64,000 bases of DNA, taken from the NCBI GenBank assembly GCA_936432065.2, contig OW386287.2:92733688-92797687 (forward strand), given 5' to 3'. Positions within the stretch are counted from its first letter, which is position 1. The number at the start of each line of letters is the position of its first letter. The translations under genes and the position numbers were made by a program. Shown here piece by piece: positions 11,007 to 21,639 of the stretch. The DNA is from Rutpela maculata. Taxonomy: Eukaryota; Arthropoda; Insecta; Coleoptera; Cerambycidae. The notes under the pieces are model-generated. The model was not told the DNA's origin. It saw only the letters and a list, made by a program, of their open reading frames with translations, and ran no database searches.

Positions 11007-11233
11007 TAGGGATATTATAAGTAATAACACCATCCAAGGAAATTTTCAATCACTATGACAATCAAATTATTTAACTTTGACAACTTCATAATAACCGCCA
11101 AATAAATTTCAAAATGTCACGTTTTGGCAATGCCAATTCTCAATCTATAAATAAATAATTGTTTTGTTGTGTTGCGACTTTTTGATTTTATTTTTTCAAA
11201 AAATTTTCTGACATTGACAAACGCCTCATAATT

Positions 11234-11641
11234 TTATGACAATCTCAAGCACGTTGCTTGGTAATAGCCCGACGCCGAAGGCGGAGGGCTATTACCATTA
11301 TACGTGTCTGAAATTAAGATTGCAGCGCCTGTGCGGTTGACATCGGAACTAATTCCTGTGTGATAGGTGTTTTGTTTACATTCAAATCTTTGTATTTTCG
11401 GTGATTTAAAAGGTATTTTATAAATAAATTTCAATGAAAATATATGTATAGCAATTGATTTTATTAAAGCTATATAAATAATAAAAAACATCCTGCATAA
11501 TTCAGCTGAAATACCAAAAAGAAGAGCTAGTGTAACATGAGACAAATTACATCTTAATTTAATAAATAGTAAGACAATTCTCTCTTTTACTGTTAATCTA
11601 CGAGCTCTTTTGTCTCTAAAAATAGACCGCACAACCTCCAC
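11234..11641 (-). pseudogene. Harbinger transposase helix-turn-helix fragment
   Basis: The first part of this 135-residue frame reads RRLTVKERIVLLFIKLRCNL followed by SHVTLALLFGISAELCRMFF. This is the pattern of the N-terminal helix-turn-helix (HTH_Tnp_4) that precedes the DDE_4 nuclease in PIF/Harbinger-type transposases ('LSxxDxxLLxLxKLRLNLSxxxLAxxFGIS'). The rest of the frame runs out into the element's end. The nuclease domain is absent and the fragment cannot be functional alone. Confidence 0.6.
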
Positions 11642-11693
11642 TATTGTGTCCAGGAGTTAAGTCCACTAAAACTGTTCAGCTTACTATCTATTG

Positions 11694-12225
11694 TTAACAG
11701 AGTACGCAACGTAAATACGGAGTATTTACTTGAACTTGGAAGTCACAAAAACTTTTTGGTCCAACATAATCAGGTTGTGCCTGTAGTACTTGCAATAAAC
11801 TCTCATCTTGGGTATTTTCATTTTCTTCACAATCACACTGATCGTCGAATGGTCGTTTCGGGGGCCGTTTCTGCCAACACAAGCCTTCTTTGAAATCGTT
11901 CAGACCTATTGGATGGTCCAGGAATGGCATCATTATTACTTACAGTAAATTTCTGGATGGGACTGCTGTTTTTTTCAAGATTTTATTTTTTTTTACTGTG
12001 TTCTAAAAATAAGACAATGTCTATTTAACCTTAACCTCAACAATAAATACCTCCTTGATAAAAATAATCATCTTCTGTGAAATGAAGTGAACAAACCTTC
12101 ATGTACTTTGTCACTGGCTTTCCAATTTTTAATTTTATTATCCAGGCTTTTAGCCTGTCCACAAAATCCTTCCCCCCAAAACTGTTATCCATCTTCACGC
12201 GGTGTTTGCCGGCTTCGGGAAACAA
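11694..12225 (-). pseudogene. THAP-domain fragment of a transposase
   Basis: The 12037-12225 frame contains FPEAGKHRVKMDNSFGG and ends KVCSLHFTEDDYFYQGG. C-S-L-H-F-x-x-D-D-(Y/F) is the hallmark C-terminal half of the C2CH THAP zinc finger, the DNA-binding domain of P-element and some Harbinger transposases. A second frame (11694-11933) contains an acidic region (QCDCEENENTQDE) that may be the linker. In the usual order THAP, linker, helix-turn-helix, the - strand arrangement here is correct, though frames are broken and the nuclease is lost. Confidence 0.55.
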
Positions 12226-12779
12226 ATGTTGGTTTTTTTTTTGCCCAAGACGAACACTGATGAACTGAACAATATTGATTCATATTATTTTCAATTTTAA
12301 TTCAATCCAATCGACAATAAAAACAACGCAAAGCAATTATGACAGAAGCAAACATTGAAAGTTTTCACTTGTCATCTCACACAAAGTATTTCGTAATCGG
12401 CACTGTAGGTGGCGTATCGCTTATTTTGAATCGCGTATTACCAAGCAACGTGCTTTCGATTGTCATAAAATTATCTCGTACATTATCAATGTCCTAGGGA
12501 TGTTATAGCTGATAATGTCCCTAGGGTAATTTTCACTTGTCATCCAGCTTGACAGTTCAATAATTAATTTTTGGCAATGTCATAATTACGATTTGGCACT
12601 GTAATAATGACTTAATGAATATAATAATAGAGGAAAACACGCCATATAATACAATTAAAAGTAAAAAGTGCATCTAGAATACATTTATGGTCTTTTACGG
12701 CACCATAAATTATAAATTAGATAAAAGTAAATAAAATAAATTGCAAAAAATTTTTCTATGCGCATGCCCCTCGAACGTT

Positions 12780-12865
12780 GATAAATATCTCATAATTTTA
12801 TCACAATTTCCGAAAGCACGTTACTTGGTAATATTCCGACGCCGTAGGTGGAGGGATATTACCTA
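12780..12865. repeat. second Harbinger-like end (degenerate copy of the 39-bp inverted repeat)
   Basis: ATAATTTTATCACAATTTCC followed by GAAAGCACGTTACTTGGTAATATT, then a GC-rich hairpin (CGACGCCGTAGGTGGAGGG). This is the same layout as the left end of the 11228-12474 element with about 15 percent divergence. It is likely a remnant or solo end of the same family. Confidence 0.6.
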
Positions 12866-12984
12866 AAAGCAACTTGCTTGAAAATTATTTCGTAATATCA
12901 ACGTCCTTGGGACATTATAGCTGAAAATTAAATGACACAATAGTCTTAATTTGATAACTAATTTATTTATTATTACAAAGTTTA

Positions 12985-13255
12985 TTCAACATGAGAACCT
13001 GTGTTCCATGTACAGACACTCCTGTACATCACTTCTGTTTTGATCACTCTTGAAGTGAAATTATTTTTCATTTGCTCCACTGCCTCAATTATTCCACGAA
13101 GTTCACCAGTGTTTTGTATACCAACTCCTTCATATGCCCCCGGACATGAAAATCGAATGGAGTTAAGTCAGGGCATCTCGCAGGCCAAGGAACTGGTCCT
13201 CCCCTCCAATCCAATTATTTGAATACTCTTCATCCAGCCACTGACGTATCGTGAT
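12985..13255 (-). pseudogene. Tc1/mariner-like DDE transposase, C-terminal relic
   Basis: On the - strand a frame reads WIGRGGPVPWPARCPDLTPF then DFHVRGHMKELVYKTLVNFVE before a stop. The rest (LRGIIEAVEQMKNNF..) continues in another frame. W-P-(A/S)-R-S-P-D-L-x-P-x-D-F-x-(L)-W-G is the region around the last catalytic acidic residue of mariner-superfamily transposases common in insects. The usual FLWG is HVRG here. There is at least one stop and one frameshift and no upstream domain, so this is a dead fragment. It lies only about 240 bp upstream of the last esterase exon. Confidence 0.65.
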
Positions 13256-13492
13256 CCGAAAATAATAATTTTATATTTAACGATTTTGTGATTTTGCACC
13301 TTTTTCAAAAAAAAAAAATGTCTAGGTTCCTAATAGAATTGGAATTTTAAATTCAGAGTAATTTTTTAAACATCCAATATCCCAAGTAGTTTGATCGATA
13401 TAAATTGTTAAACGCGCCAAAATATGATAAGGTCTTTAGATTATAAACCCTTTTCTTTATAATTCTTTTAATAAGATTAATAACAATTTCAG

Positions 13493-13682
13493 AAATCCAA
13501 CACCAGAGTTAAATGATGTGATTAGGGAGAAATGGGAACCAGTTAAATCAGAAAGTATGGAGTACTACTACATCGGCGATGAATCAACAGGGATGAGATC
13601 AGGTTTATTTTTGGACAGAGCTAAATTATGGCGGTCGTTTGCAAAAGATCAAAGTCTAAATGAAATTAAGGATGAATTGTAA
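13493..13682 (+). CDS. carboxylesterase, last coding exon with stop
   Basis: Opens after AACAATTTCAG. Its first base completes the Gly codon split in the previous exon. It encodes NPTPELNDVIREKWEPVK, then EYYYIGDESTGMRSGLF and a C-terminal DRAKLWRSFAKDQ segment ending in TAA at 13680-13682. In COEs this is the NPTP..W.P(V) segment, the short sheet before the end and the final helix. The three exons give 158 C-terminal residues of an enzyme normally about 550 long. All three junctions keep frame and no stop intervenes, so the gene looks functional despite the intron load. Confidence 0.88.
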
Positions 13683-13734
13683 ACGAAAATGAAAATGAAT
13701 TTTTATCTGTTAGTGAAAATGTACAAGTTTTGTG

Positions 13735-13740
13735 ATTAAA
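13735..13740 (+). promoter_or_regulatory. possible polyadenylation signal of the esterase
   Basis: ATTAAA, the commonest AATAAA variant, 53 bp after the stop codon. It is followed by a T-rich stretch (13767-13777). Weak by itself in AT-rich DNA. Confidence 0.35.
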
Positions 13741-14487
13741 GCAGTATAAAGTTTTGTGTGAAAATATATTTTTATTTTAATTATTATTTATACGTAATAA
13801 TCGTTTGTATAAAGTATTTGCATTTAAATGATAATAATTGAATAATTAGGATGAAAATACTATTAATAATTTATAAATTATGTAAATAAGGCTGTACATG
13901 ACTCCTACGTTCTATGGCTACTCATCTAGAACTTTGGAATTATTTACAAGTATATTTTTAGAAATTTTTCTTTTCTTGATAATGTCTCAGTGCTGATTAA
14001 ATTAAAATGCCTTTATAACCCAAACGAACTTTATTTCTCAACGTTGCTGTGTGTTAGTCAACTTATGATCTTCACTCATGCCTTTATTCACTATATTAAA
14101 TAATTTAGAGAAAATTTATTAGTAATGCAATACGGCATATAGAAACATGTACTTCCTGTAAGTAATTAAAATTATTTCTTATTTTTCCTGAGCACCTAAA
14201 AATATCAACTTTGAAGTTTCATTATGCTTATAAAAGGTAAGAAATAAATTATTATTTTCTAAAATAATATTATTTACCACATTTTTAGGACGAAAATGGA
14301 TGTAGTCTTCTAGGTTAAGATAGTAGTGAGTCATGATAACTTAGAACAATGCAAAAGTATTATATTTCTTATTGTATAATATAAACACATAACACACACC
14401 ATTTTTATAAAATTTCACTACATTTAACATGTTTAATAAAGATCACTAATTACGAATTTAGTGTTTGCCTGGTCACGTAGACAATAC
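13741..14487. other. intergenic AT-rich DNA, nothing recognised
   Basis: No open frame or repeat was recognised between the end of the esterase and the solo LTR. Confidence 0.5.
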
Positions 14488-14491
14488 CTAT

Positions 14492-14916
14492 TGTGACATG
14501 TTCTGCCCCTAAGTTCTCATGTATACGTAACAGGAAACTAAATTAGTTGGTTGATTCGGCTATAGTTCCATAGATGGCGCGCACGGTGTCAAAATCTAGG
14601 CATCTGGAAATATCTAGAAAACCACAGATTAATTGAGAATATTTAGGAACTCTCATCTTTGGGTATATAAAGGCATGGAGAAGCCCAGAGTGAACAGTTT
14701 AGTTCAGACAATAAATTGAGAAGCTTTAAGAACAAGTAAACAAAGTGATTAAGTGACTGAAGTAGTGAATTATAATACTTAGTGTAACATTAGTAAAGTA
14801 ATTAATTGTTGTAATTAGTACGTAAGTTAATAGATTAGTGTTTAGTGTTACCCTGGTGTTATAATTTTTGGATCCACGATACAGGGTGTTTACAAAAGGG
14901 GTGTAAACACGTAACA
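14492..14916 (+). mobile_element. solo LTR of an LTR retrotransposon (425 bp, TSD CTAT)
   Basis: Begins TGTGACATGT and ends CACGTAACA (the TG..CA of LTRs), flanked by CTAT on both sides (14488-14491 and 14917-14920). It holds a TATA box (GGGTATATAAAGG, 14661-14673) and an initiator-like region about 25-35 bp downstream (AACAGTTTAGTTCAG). An AATAAA lies at 14710 and short GTTAGTGTTTAGTG repeats follow. No primer-binding site, gag or pol is adjacent, so it is read as a solo LTR left by recombination. A 4-bp duplication is usual for Ty3/gypsy in insects. Confidence 0.72.
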
Positions 14917-15199
14917 CTATTATAAAAAAGTTATGTTTTAAAATCGACTATTATGTTTTATTAAAGTACTTCTCTAGCGAAACTACCTGTAATATTTACA
15001 AAAAGACTGCTAGAAAATGAGAAAAATAAAGCGCCATAACAATAAGGTACCGAACTACATAAGTACACGTAATGGTATTTAAATAATTTACATCTTCAAT
15101 AATTCGAGCAATACTTTGATGGGAAAAACGTTACTATATTTTCAGTAAACAGATAGTCAAATAAATGTTAAAAATGTCTAAAATATTCACGATAATCGT

Positions 15200-15660
15200 C
15201 TCAGAGATGAGTGTCCCAGTTTAAAATAGCATATGACATAGAATGAAAAATGCCGTAGTAAGCTGATACACTTTTGAAAACAGTATTTACTAAATAAGAG
15301 AATTTTTTGAAAGAATTATTGACATGTTTGTTCCAACTAAGTATCAACATATATTGATGAAACTTAACTACACTATCAGACACGGTCTGATTGACATTTA
15401 TAAGATGAAGGGCGAAGCTCTGCGTCTTATCTTGATTTAAATTTAACTTTTTGACAAGAAACTATTGTTTGATGTTCGATTGTGTACTTATGACTTTCTA
15501 TTAGTTGATCTAAGTCTCTATCGAAATTGAGAACGATGCGGTCATCAGCAAATTATATAAAAGAACGGTTTCTATCAATTGGCAAGGTCATTTATATAAA
15601 TAATAAACAGGACTGGACCCAGTACTGATTCCTGCGGAACTCCATGTTTTATCGTGGTAT
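15200..15660 (-). pseudogene. reverse transcriptase fossil (Jockey/RTE-like)
   Basis: On the - strand, KHGVPQESVLGP (15613-15650) is the conserved RT motif. FADDRIV (15533-15553) is the catalytic F/YxDD box. A WNKHVNN..KKFSYLVNTVFK region with AYYGIFHSMSYAILNWDTHL (15200-15383) is the segment after the active site ('W..HI..L.KK.....YG...W'). Frames differ between the parts. It is an old 5'-truncated LINE piece with nothing intact. The flanking 14921-15199 and 15661-15940 show no other gene. Confidence 0.65.
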
Positions 15661-15984
15661 GTTGTGAGTTACCATTGTTATGAAGAGTATTGGACCTTAC
15701 CTGAAAGACAAGATTGTATCAGATTGTATCAGAGATATACTATTTGGATCAAATAAATGCTACTGTTGCGAGCCAAAGGTCCACTTGGTATACATTTTCT
15801 TTCAATTCACATCAACTTCCTACATTTGCAGTCTTTCCTCGTCATCATATTTTGTGGAAAAATGTTTTACTACATACTCGTCATTTAATTTGGTTTTAAG
15901 TTTATTGTATTTTTTATATCTTCTGACATATGATCATTAACTCTTGATAAGAAAATAAGCTAGACAAGCTTGTTGTTTCTCTCA

Positions 15985-16217
15985 CTTCGACCTTCAAGAA
16001 GATTACATGAGTCATCGGAGTCGCTGTTGATTGCTGATCATATATTCAAGCCTGCTATGGTAGATCCCGTAACTCCTCCGACTGTAAATATTGCCTTTTG
16101 AGATACCTATATCTCGATGCTGCTACTAATGCGCAATTGCATAGTATATGAGTGATGGTTTCATCACTCCACTGGCACGACAAAAAGATCATCCTTTAAC
16201 CTCATTATATATCTTGT
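15985..16217 (-). pseudogene. C-terminal zinc-finger end of a LINE ORF2 (LOA/I-like), 3' part of a split element
   Basis: On the - strand the frame CQWSDETITHILCNC is the C-x2-(C)..H-x4-C finger that ends ORF2 of RNase H-bearing LINEs, followed by ALVAASRYRYL and a stop. It is the continuation of the fragment at 23685-23960. The two are separated only by the palindromic element 16222-23680, and the coding line across the join would read GDSTLNKIYNEV. Confidence 0.65.
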
Positions 16218-16446
16218 TTAGCACGGTGGCCTACAACCAAATTTAAATCAAAGTTGTTGCCACTCGGAATTTTTTTTTAACACATTCTTAGATGTATAAT
16301 TTAGACCAACCCAAAAAAAAAAATCTTGTCATATTTTATGTCTCACCCTGTAAAAATGTTGTAGATTGTAGATTGTTTAAGGCCCTGGCCCTGGGTTGGC
16401 CTTTCTTCACCTCGACCTAAAAGGTCTTTTGTGAATTACCCTACAT

Positions 16447-19400
16447 CTAGTTGTTGCCCAGGATTCCAAGACTTTTTGCAAAGCTTGCGATTTTCCTGGG
16501 AGCTAATTTCCCTATGTCTTCAGGCGTTAATTCCGCCTGTTCTAGGTACTTTAGCCTAATGCGGATTAGCACCCTACATTCACAAAGTATATGTTCCGCA
16601 GTTTCAGTTGCAGCTTCACAGTATCTGCATTTGTCATCTTCTGCCATGCCCATGTTCTTGAGATGAAATCTCAAGGGGCAATGGCCAGTTAGAAGGCCTG
16701 TGATCAGCCTTAGATCGGACTTTTCCAGTTCGAGAAGCCTTGTGGCATTCTTTGTTGAATAGGTTATAAACCTTTTTGCTTGTCTTTGGCTTGGAGTGTT
16801 CCTCCAGTAGGACTCTTTTTGTTCCTTTTCCCATTTTAGGACCTCCTCCGTTATGTTTCCCTTGGATAGGCCACAAAACGGTTCGGGTCCAAAAAACGGG
16901 GCTTCCGCCCCTTTTCTTGCGAGGCTATCAGCCAATTCGTTGCCTTCTCTCCCCTCATGCCCTGGCACCCACATCAAGGTAACCTCGTTGTTTTTTGCCC
17001 GTTGCTTCAGGGATTATCTGCATTCCCAGGCAATTTTTGACTCGAAGGTATATGACCTGAGAGCCTTTAATGCTGCCTGACTATCTGAAAGTATATAGAT
17101 CTTTGCCCTTCGAGTGCCTCTATTTAGGCATTCCTGGGCACATAGATCTATAGCATAAATTTCTGCTTGGAAGATGGTTGGGGTGTTACCAAGGGCTTTA
17201 GATAGCCTGCATTTAGGCCCTGCTACGCCCACACCAACCCCTTCATCCATCATGGATTCATCTGTGTACCAGATGTGTGACTCTTTCTCCAACCGCAATG
17301 CTCTGACCCTGCCCGCCTGACGGCTTTCATTCAGCACATCAAACAGGCAGTCAAAGTCATGCTTGATTGGCATTGAGTCAGTGGGTTTGGTCACGGATTC
17401 GAATTGGATTAACTCCAGAATCCTTAAGTGACCAACCAGGTCGCCTGGTCTGAATTTAAGTGCCTGATGCAGCCTTAAGGCACTAAGTGCTGCCTCCTTC
17501 CTCACATGCAAATGCAGAGGAAGTAAGTCCAGCATTGCCTCCATAGCTGCTGTGGGACACGAGCGCATTGCTCCTGTAGTCCCTAGACAGGCAAGGCGTT
17601 GCAATTTCTGCAACTTTCCTTGTGCTACTTTTTCTTCTGTGTTTGTAACCATAGGTCTCACAACCGATAGGTAGGACCAGTGTATCATTTTCGGCTTCAG
17701 ACCCCAAGTCTTACCAAACAGCCTACGGCACGTCCAAATAGCCGTCGTTGGTAAGTGTCCTTTCTAAGTGTGAGTTCCAGGTAAGTTTTTGGTCTAGGAT
17801 TACTCCTAAATACTTGACTTCACTGGAAAAATTCAGTACTGTTCCATTTAACATAGGAGCTCTCAAATTGAGTTTTCTCCTTTTGGTGAATGGAACAATA
17901 ACTGTTTTGCTCGGATTGACACTAAGATCATCTGACGAGCACCATTTAGATATTATGTTTAAGGCAATTTGCATGTGGTTTGAGATCATAACCTCATGCC
18001 TGCCTCTCACAGTAACGACCAGGTCATCAGCGTAGCCCTGAACGTTGAAGCCATAATTACTCAGCTTATGGAGAAGATCGTCGACCACCATTGACCACAG
18101 CAAAGGCGATAAGACTCCACCTTGTGGACAACCTCTAACTGCAGTCACGGTGGCCGACTCGTTCCCCACATTTGTGGTAATTATTCTGCTTCTTAGCATG
18201 GATTGTATCCATCAGATTGTTGGGGACTGTATTCACCTTTTTTCCGCGACTATTTGTATGGATTCATAGGAGGTGTTGTCGAAAGCACCCTCTATATCTA
18301 TGAAAGCACACAGAGCCAGTTCCTTTGCTGTAAATGTCTTTTCGATGCCTTTGACCAGGCCATGTAGAGCATTTATCGTTGATTTGCCAGGTTGATAGGC
18401 AAATTGTTTCGAGTGAAGCGGATTCACTGTAATGATTTCGCTTCTAATCTGTTGATCTAGTATTTTCTCCGTTGTTTTAAGGACAAAAGAGGTTAGGCTG
18501 ATGGGGCGATAAGATTTTGGCTCGTCTGGTGGACGTCTGCCTATCTTTGGGATAAATGCCACCTTAACTTCCCTCCAAGCTTGGGGAATATACCCAAGAG
18601 TGTAGCTTGCTATGAATATGCTTCTCAGGCATGGGATAAGTTCCTCAATTCCATGTTGAAGCAGGGCAGGAAAAATACCATCCCTGCCCGGTGATTTAAA
18701 AGGCTTGAAGGTCGATACCGCCCATTTAATTCTGCTAGGGTGAATATTTTTCCAGCTAGCCTTTTCCCTTCTCTGGTAGGACGATGTGCATCCTCTTCCA
18801 GGAAGGCCTGTGGAAGTTCACCTTCGATTACATGGGAGCCAGGGAAGTGAGTACCTAAAAGTACTCTTATGTTTTCCTGCTGACTCTCTGCATGTTGACC
18901 ATCGGGCTTTTTGAGTAGCCCTATTCCGTTTGAGTGGTCTTTTGCAAGGACTTTTTGTAGACGGACTGCTGGGGCTAATTCATCTATCCCCTCGCAGAAC
19001 CATCTCCATGATCTTCTTTTAGACCTTCTCAATTCTTTGATGTAATCCGTGAGGGCTTTTTTATAGTCCTCCCAGTTTCCAGAGTTCTTAGCTCTATTGA
19101 AAGTTTTCCTGGTCTCAGCCTTAAGGCGACTGAGATCCCTATTCCACCAAGGCACGTCTCTTTGGACTGCCTTTTGTTTAACAGGGCAACTTTTTTCGTA
19201 ACACGAGGTCATGAGGTTTTGTAATTGATATGAGGTTATATCTAAATTCTCTATTGTGTCGATGGGGTGTGTGATACCTTCGACCTCCGACTTTAAGTGT
19301 TCCTTGTAAACACTCCAGTCAGTCAGTCTAGGTATTCTACACTCCTCGAAGCTTGCTACAGATGCCTCCAAGTCGAATCGAATATGTCTGTGATCCGACA

Positions 19401-19775
19401 TTGAGGGCTCATCTGTAACATGCCAGTTTTTGATAGAGTCGGTTATAAATGGATCAGCAACGGTTACGCATTTATAAAGGTGGGTTCATTACCTTTATTG
19501 ATAATGTAGGCAGAGGCAATTACAATTTGCCTTTTGCCTTTTTCCGTAGGTACGTCCACAACTGCGGCAACTAAGTCCCTGGTTGTGAACTTTGAAAGGA
19601 GAACAAAATTAGTGTTTTTGTCGAGCAGTAAGGCTGCTCTAGGATTGTCATGCAAGGTAGAATAAAGTAACTTACATGATTGTGTGGGGAGTCCTTTGAT
19701 GTGTCCTCTGTATACCCAGGGCTCTTGAATTAGCTCTGTGTTTATTTTATCCCTAATAAATCTCCTGCTAAGCAC
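16447..19775 (-). pseudogene. LOA-like LINE ORF2 (endonuclease-RT-RNase H-finger), broken
   Basis: From 5' to 3': an AP-endonuclease part (19464-19775, and 18625-19401 starting MSDHRHIRFDL); an RT N-half (18233-18562, SYRPISLTSFVLKTTEKILD and FIDIEGAFDNTS); an RT core (17723-18199, RGCPQGGVLSPLLW and catalytic GYADDLVVTV); a connection and RNase H (17014-17688, WYTDESMMDEG with G>E after the first Asp, FQAEIYAIDLC, LSDSQAALKAL); and the RNase H end plus finger (16447-16977, VPGHEGREGNELADSLARKG, CRYCEAATETAEHILCEC). Parts are in different frames, so it is dead. Its nearest relative here is the LINE at 60554-64000, which has the same domain order and shared motifs (SYRP/SFRP, IEGAFDNTS). Confidence 0.82.
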
Positions 19776-20428
19776 GCTCGAAGCTGCTGGGGCCTTTTTT
19801 GTGGCCCTTTTTGCCTATACCCTTGCTATTGTCTGGTCTCCATAAAGTCCCACGAGTAGCGGAGGAAAAGCAAATTACCTGAGGCAGTGCCCCACATACC
19901 CCAGGCAGGCATAATTGAAACCAGGGTGCGCCAGGTGCCCTGGAGTCCGCATAATAGAGACTAAGCTTCCCCTCAGTCACGCAGTCCTCGGCTTATGCTG
20001 TTCCACTTTGACTTGGGGAGAGTTTTATTGTGGCTCCCATCCACTTGGTCGGCCGATTAAGGCAGACCCCCACGTAGAGCAAGCCTGTCACCAAGTTACT
20101 CTACACGGTTTATACCAGGCAGGTTTCCAAGGGTGAGACAAAGTCCCCCGTGCGCACGACACAGCAGGTCCAAACCTGATGCATCAAGCACCCGAGCGAC
20201 TGAGCTCCATCCTCCACGCTGTTGATCCTGATATAGCTTCAGGACGTTGGGTTCGCTACCTCCCATCCTGTAGGTGGTACAGGCCTGAACGGAGCTAATT
20301 GCGTCATATGATACCCGTCTACAAAAGTAAACGAACATCACACGACGTCAGTACCGGTGCGTGAAACCCTAGCTCATGCCATCATATACCTTCGTCAACA
20401 CCCAATGGTGAGAAAAAGATAAGTACGC
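19776..20428 (-). other. 5' region of the LOA-like LINE (5' UTR and ORF1 start remnant)
   Basis: GC-richer than its surroundings. The - strand contains CTACTCGTGGGAC (19847-19859) and, 3 nt on, ATGGAGACCAGACAATAG, a start followed by a stop. A frame reading RPDNSKGIGKKGHKKGPSS then runs straight into the endonuclease part, suggesting an internal deletion that fused an ORF1 start to ORF2. Confidence 0.45.
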
Positions 20429-21639
20429 TAAAAATGTTCCTTTTTATGTAAAAGAAAAAAATGCTCTTTTGATTAAAAAAAAAATGAATTTTAAAATGTG
20501 CTACCACGCTCTAAAGTACGCTATTTCAATCATTTTGAGTTATCTACAAAAATTAGGCTGCGGGCTTCATCTAATATATGTTTTTTAGTGCCAAAGTGGT
20601 TTTTCACTTTAAATATTATATAAATAATTGAAAATTATCGAGTAAAATTTTTTTGTAAGAAACCCGATAAAAAAAATCTACTTTAAAATGCTAAAAAATG
20701 GACAAAAGGAAAATCTCAAATAAATCTGCTTTAGGCCTGCCGAAAATACTTTTTCAATATGTTCCAAAACATATCTAAACCAAAATTTACTATAATTACT
20801 TGCAAGCGAGCAGAAACTAGAGTGCGAAAATTAAAGTTTTCAGGGTGTATTTCACAATTTTACTAATAAAAGCACCAAAAATTGTAAATAACTAATGAAG
20901 TTACTTAAATAATATTTTTTTTCTTGGAAAATTATATTAAATATAGAAAATATTGTTTTTTGAGGCTCGGGTTTTTAAGGATAGGCTCGAATTTGTTTAA
21001 GTTATTCACCATTGTAAATATTTATTATTAATAATAATTTTTTAATTTATTATATATTTTTTTTGTTTTTGGACATTTCTTTGTTTCTGCACTTTGTGTT
21101 AACAGTAAAACTTGTTTTTGTTCTTCATCTATTGTAATTAAATCGAGAAGTCAACGCAATTTGACATTCAGCAGAATCATTGACAACTTTAAGATTTATG
21201 CACACATTTTTTCCACACACATAATGGTGGCCTGAATTCCATAGATAAACAAATACCCGAATCATTTTTTTTTGGATCTACAAAACCTCTAGCATTACGT
21301 TGCGGCTCCCGTAAATTTTCTTTTTTTGAATTTCGTATCATTTTTATTTTTATTTTTATCATCAAAAAATGCAAGGCACAAGAGTTCCTCCGAAAGATAC
21401 CAGAGATGATTGGTGAATTTATTTAATAATAATAATATTTCTTGTCCTCGTCATGAACTTATTAGAAGATTTATATGAATATGAAAAAATAAATAAAAAA
21501 TTGTCTCTATTATTATTAAATAAATTCACCTCTGGTATCGGAGGAACTCGTAAGCCTTGCATTTTTTGATGATAAAGTGACTCATGAAATAAAAATAAAA
21601 ATGATATAAAAGTTAAAAAAAAGAAAATTTACGGGAGCC

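Larger units (their letters stand above)
11228..12474 (-). mobile_element. PIF/Harbinger-like transposon relic with 39-bp inverted ends
   Basis: 11228-11266 (ATAATTTTATGACAATCTCA..) is inverted at 12436-12474 with about three differences (core AAGCACGTTGCTTGGTAATA). Between the ends, on the - strand, lie fragments of a THAP-type zinc finger and of a Harbinger helix-turn-helix region, as expected for THAP-containing DDE_4 transposases. The DDE catalytic core is missing, so the element is internally deleted. A GC-rich hairpin (GACGCCGAAGGCGGAGGG) sits just inside the left end. Related ends recur at 12780-12860. Confidence 0.7.
4061..13492 (+). other. 9.4-kb esterase intron filled with mobile elements
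   Basis: The phase-2 donor at 4061 (GTAATT) and the acceptor at 13491-13492 (AATTTCAG) join ..NFARTG to NPTPELND, the expected FAxTGNPTP sequence of carboxylesterases. The contents are listed separately: a 0.7-kb dispersed element, hairpin elements, a split MITE, a foldback element, CCAAT/X-box-like duplications, a Harbinger relic and a mariner-like relic. Parts not otherwise described (5330-5920, 9105-9480, 9860-10870, 13260-13490) are AT-rich with nothing recognised. Confidence 0.8.
16361..20428 (-). mobile_element. LOA-like LINE insertion, 4.07 kb, 10-bp TSD TAAAAATGTT
   Basis: TAAAAATGTT occurs at 16351-16360 and again at 20429-20438, and joining the flanks restores the palindrome of the host element. 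The 3' end (left) has a short GTAGATT/GTAGATTGT repeat tail. The - strand holds endonuclease, RT, RNase H and terminal finger remains of one ORF2. Only about 0.6 kb precedes the endonuclease, so ORF1 and the start of the endonuclease appear deleted. A CTACTCGTGGGAC motif (inverse at 19847-19859) precedes a would-be ORF1 start. Confidence 0.8.

Noticed and set aside
15680..15940. 86-residue + strand frame, Cys- and Ser-rich
   Set aside because: No homologous domain, lies over the upstream end of an antisense RT fossil, and has no splice or promoter context.
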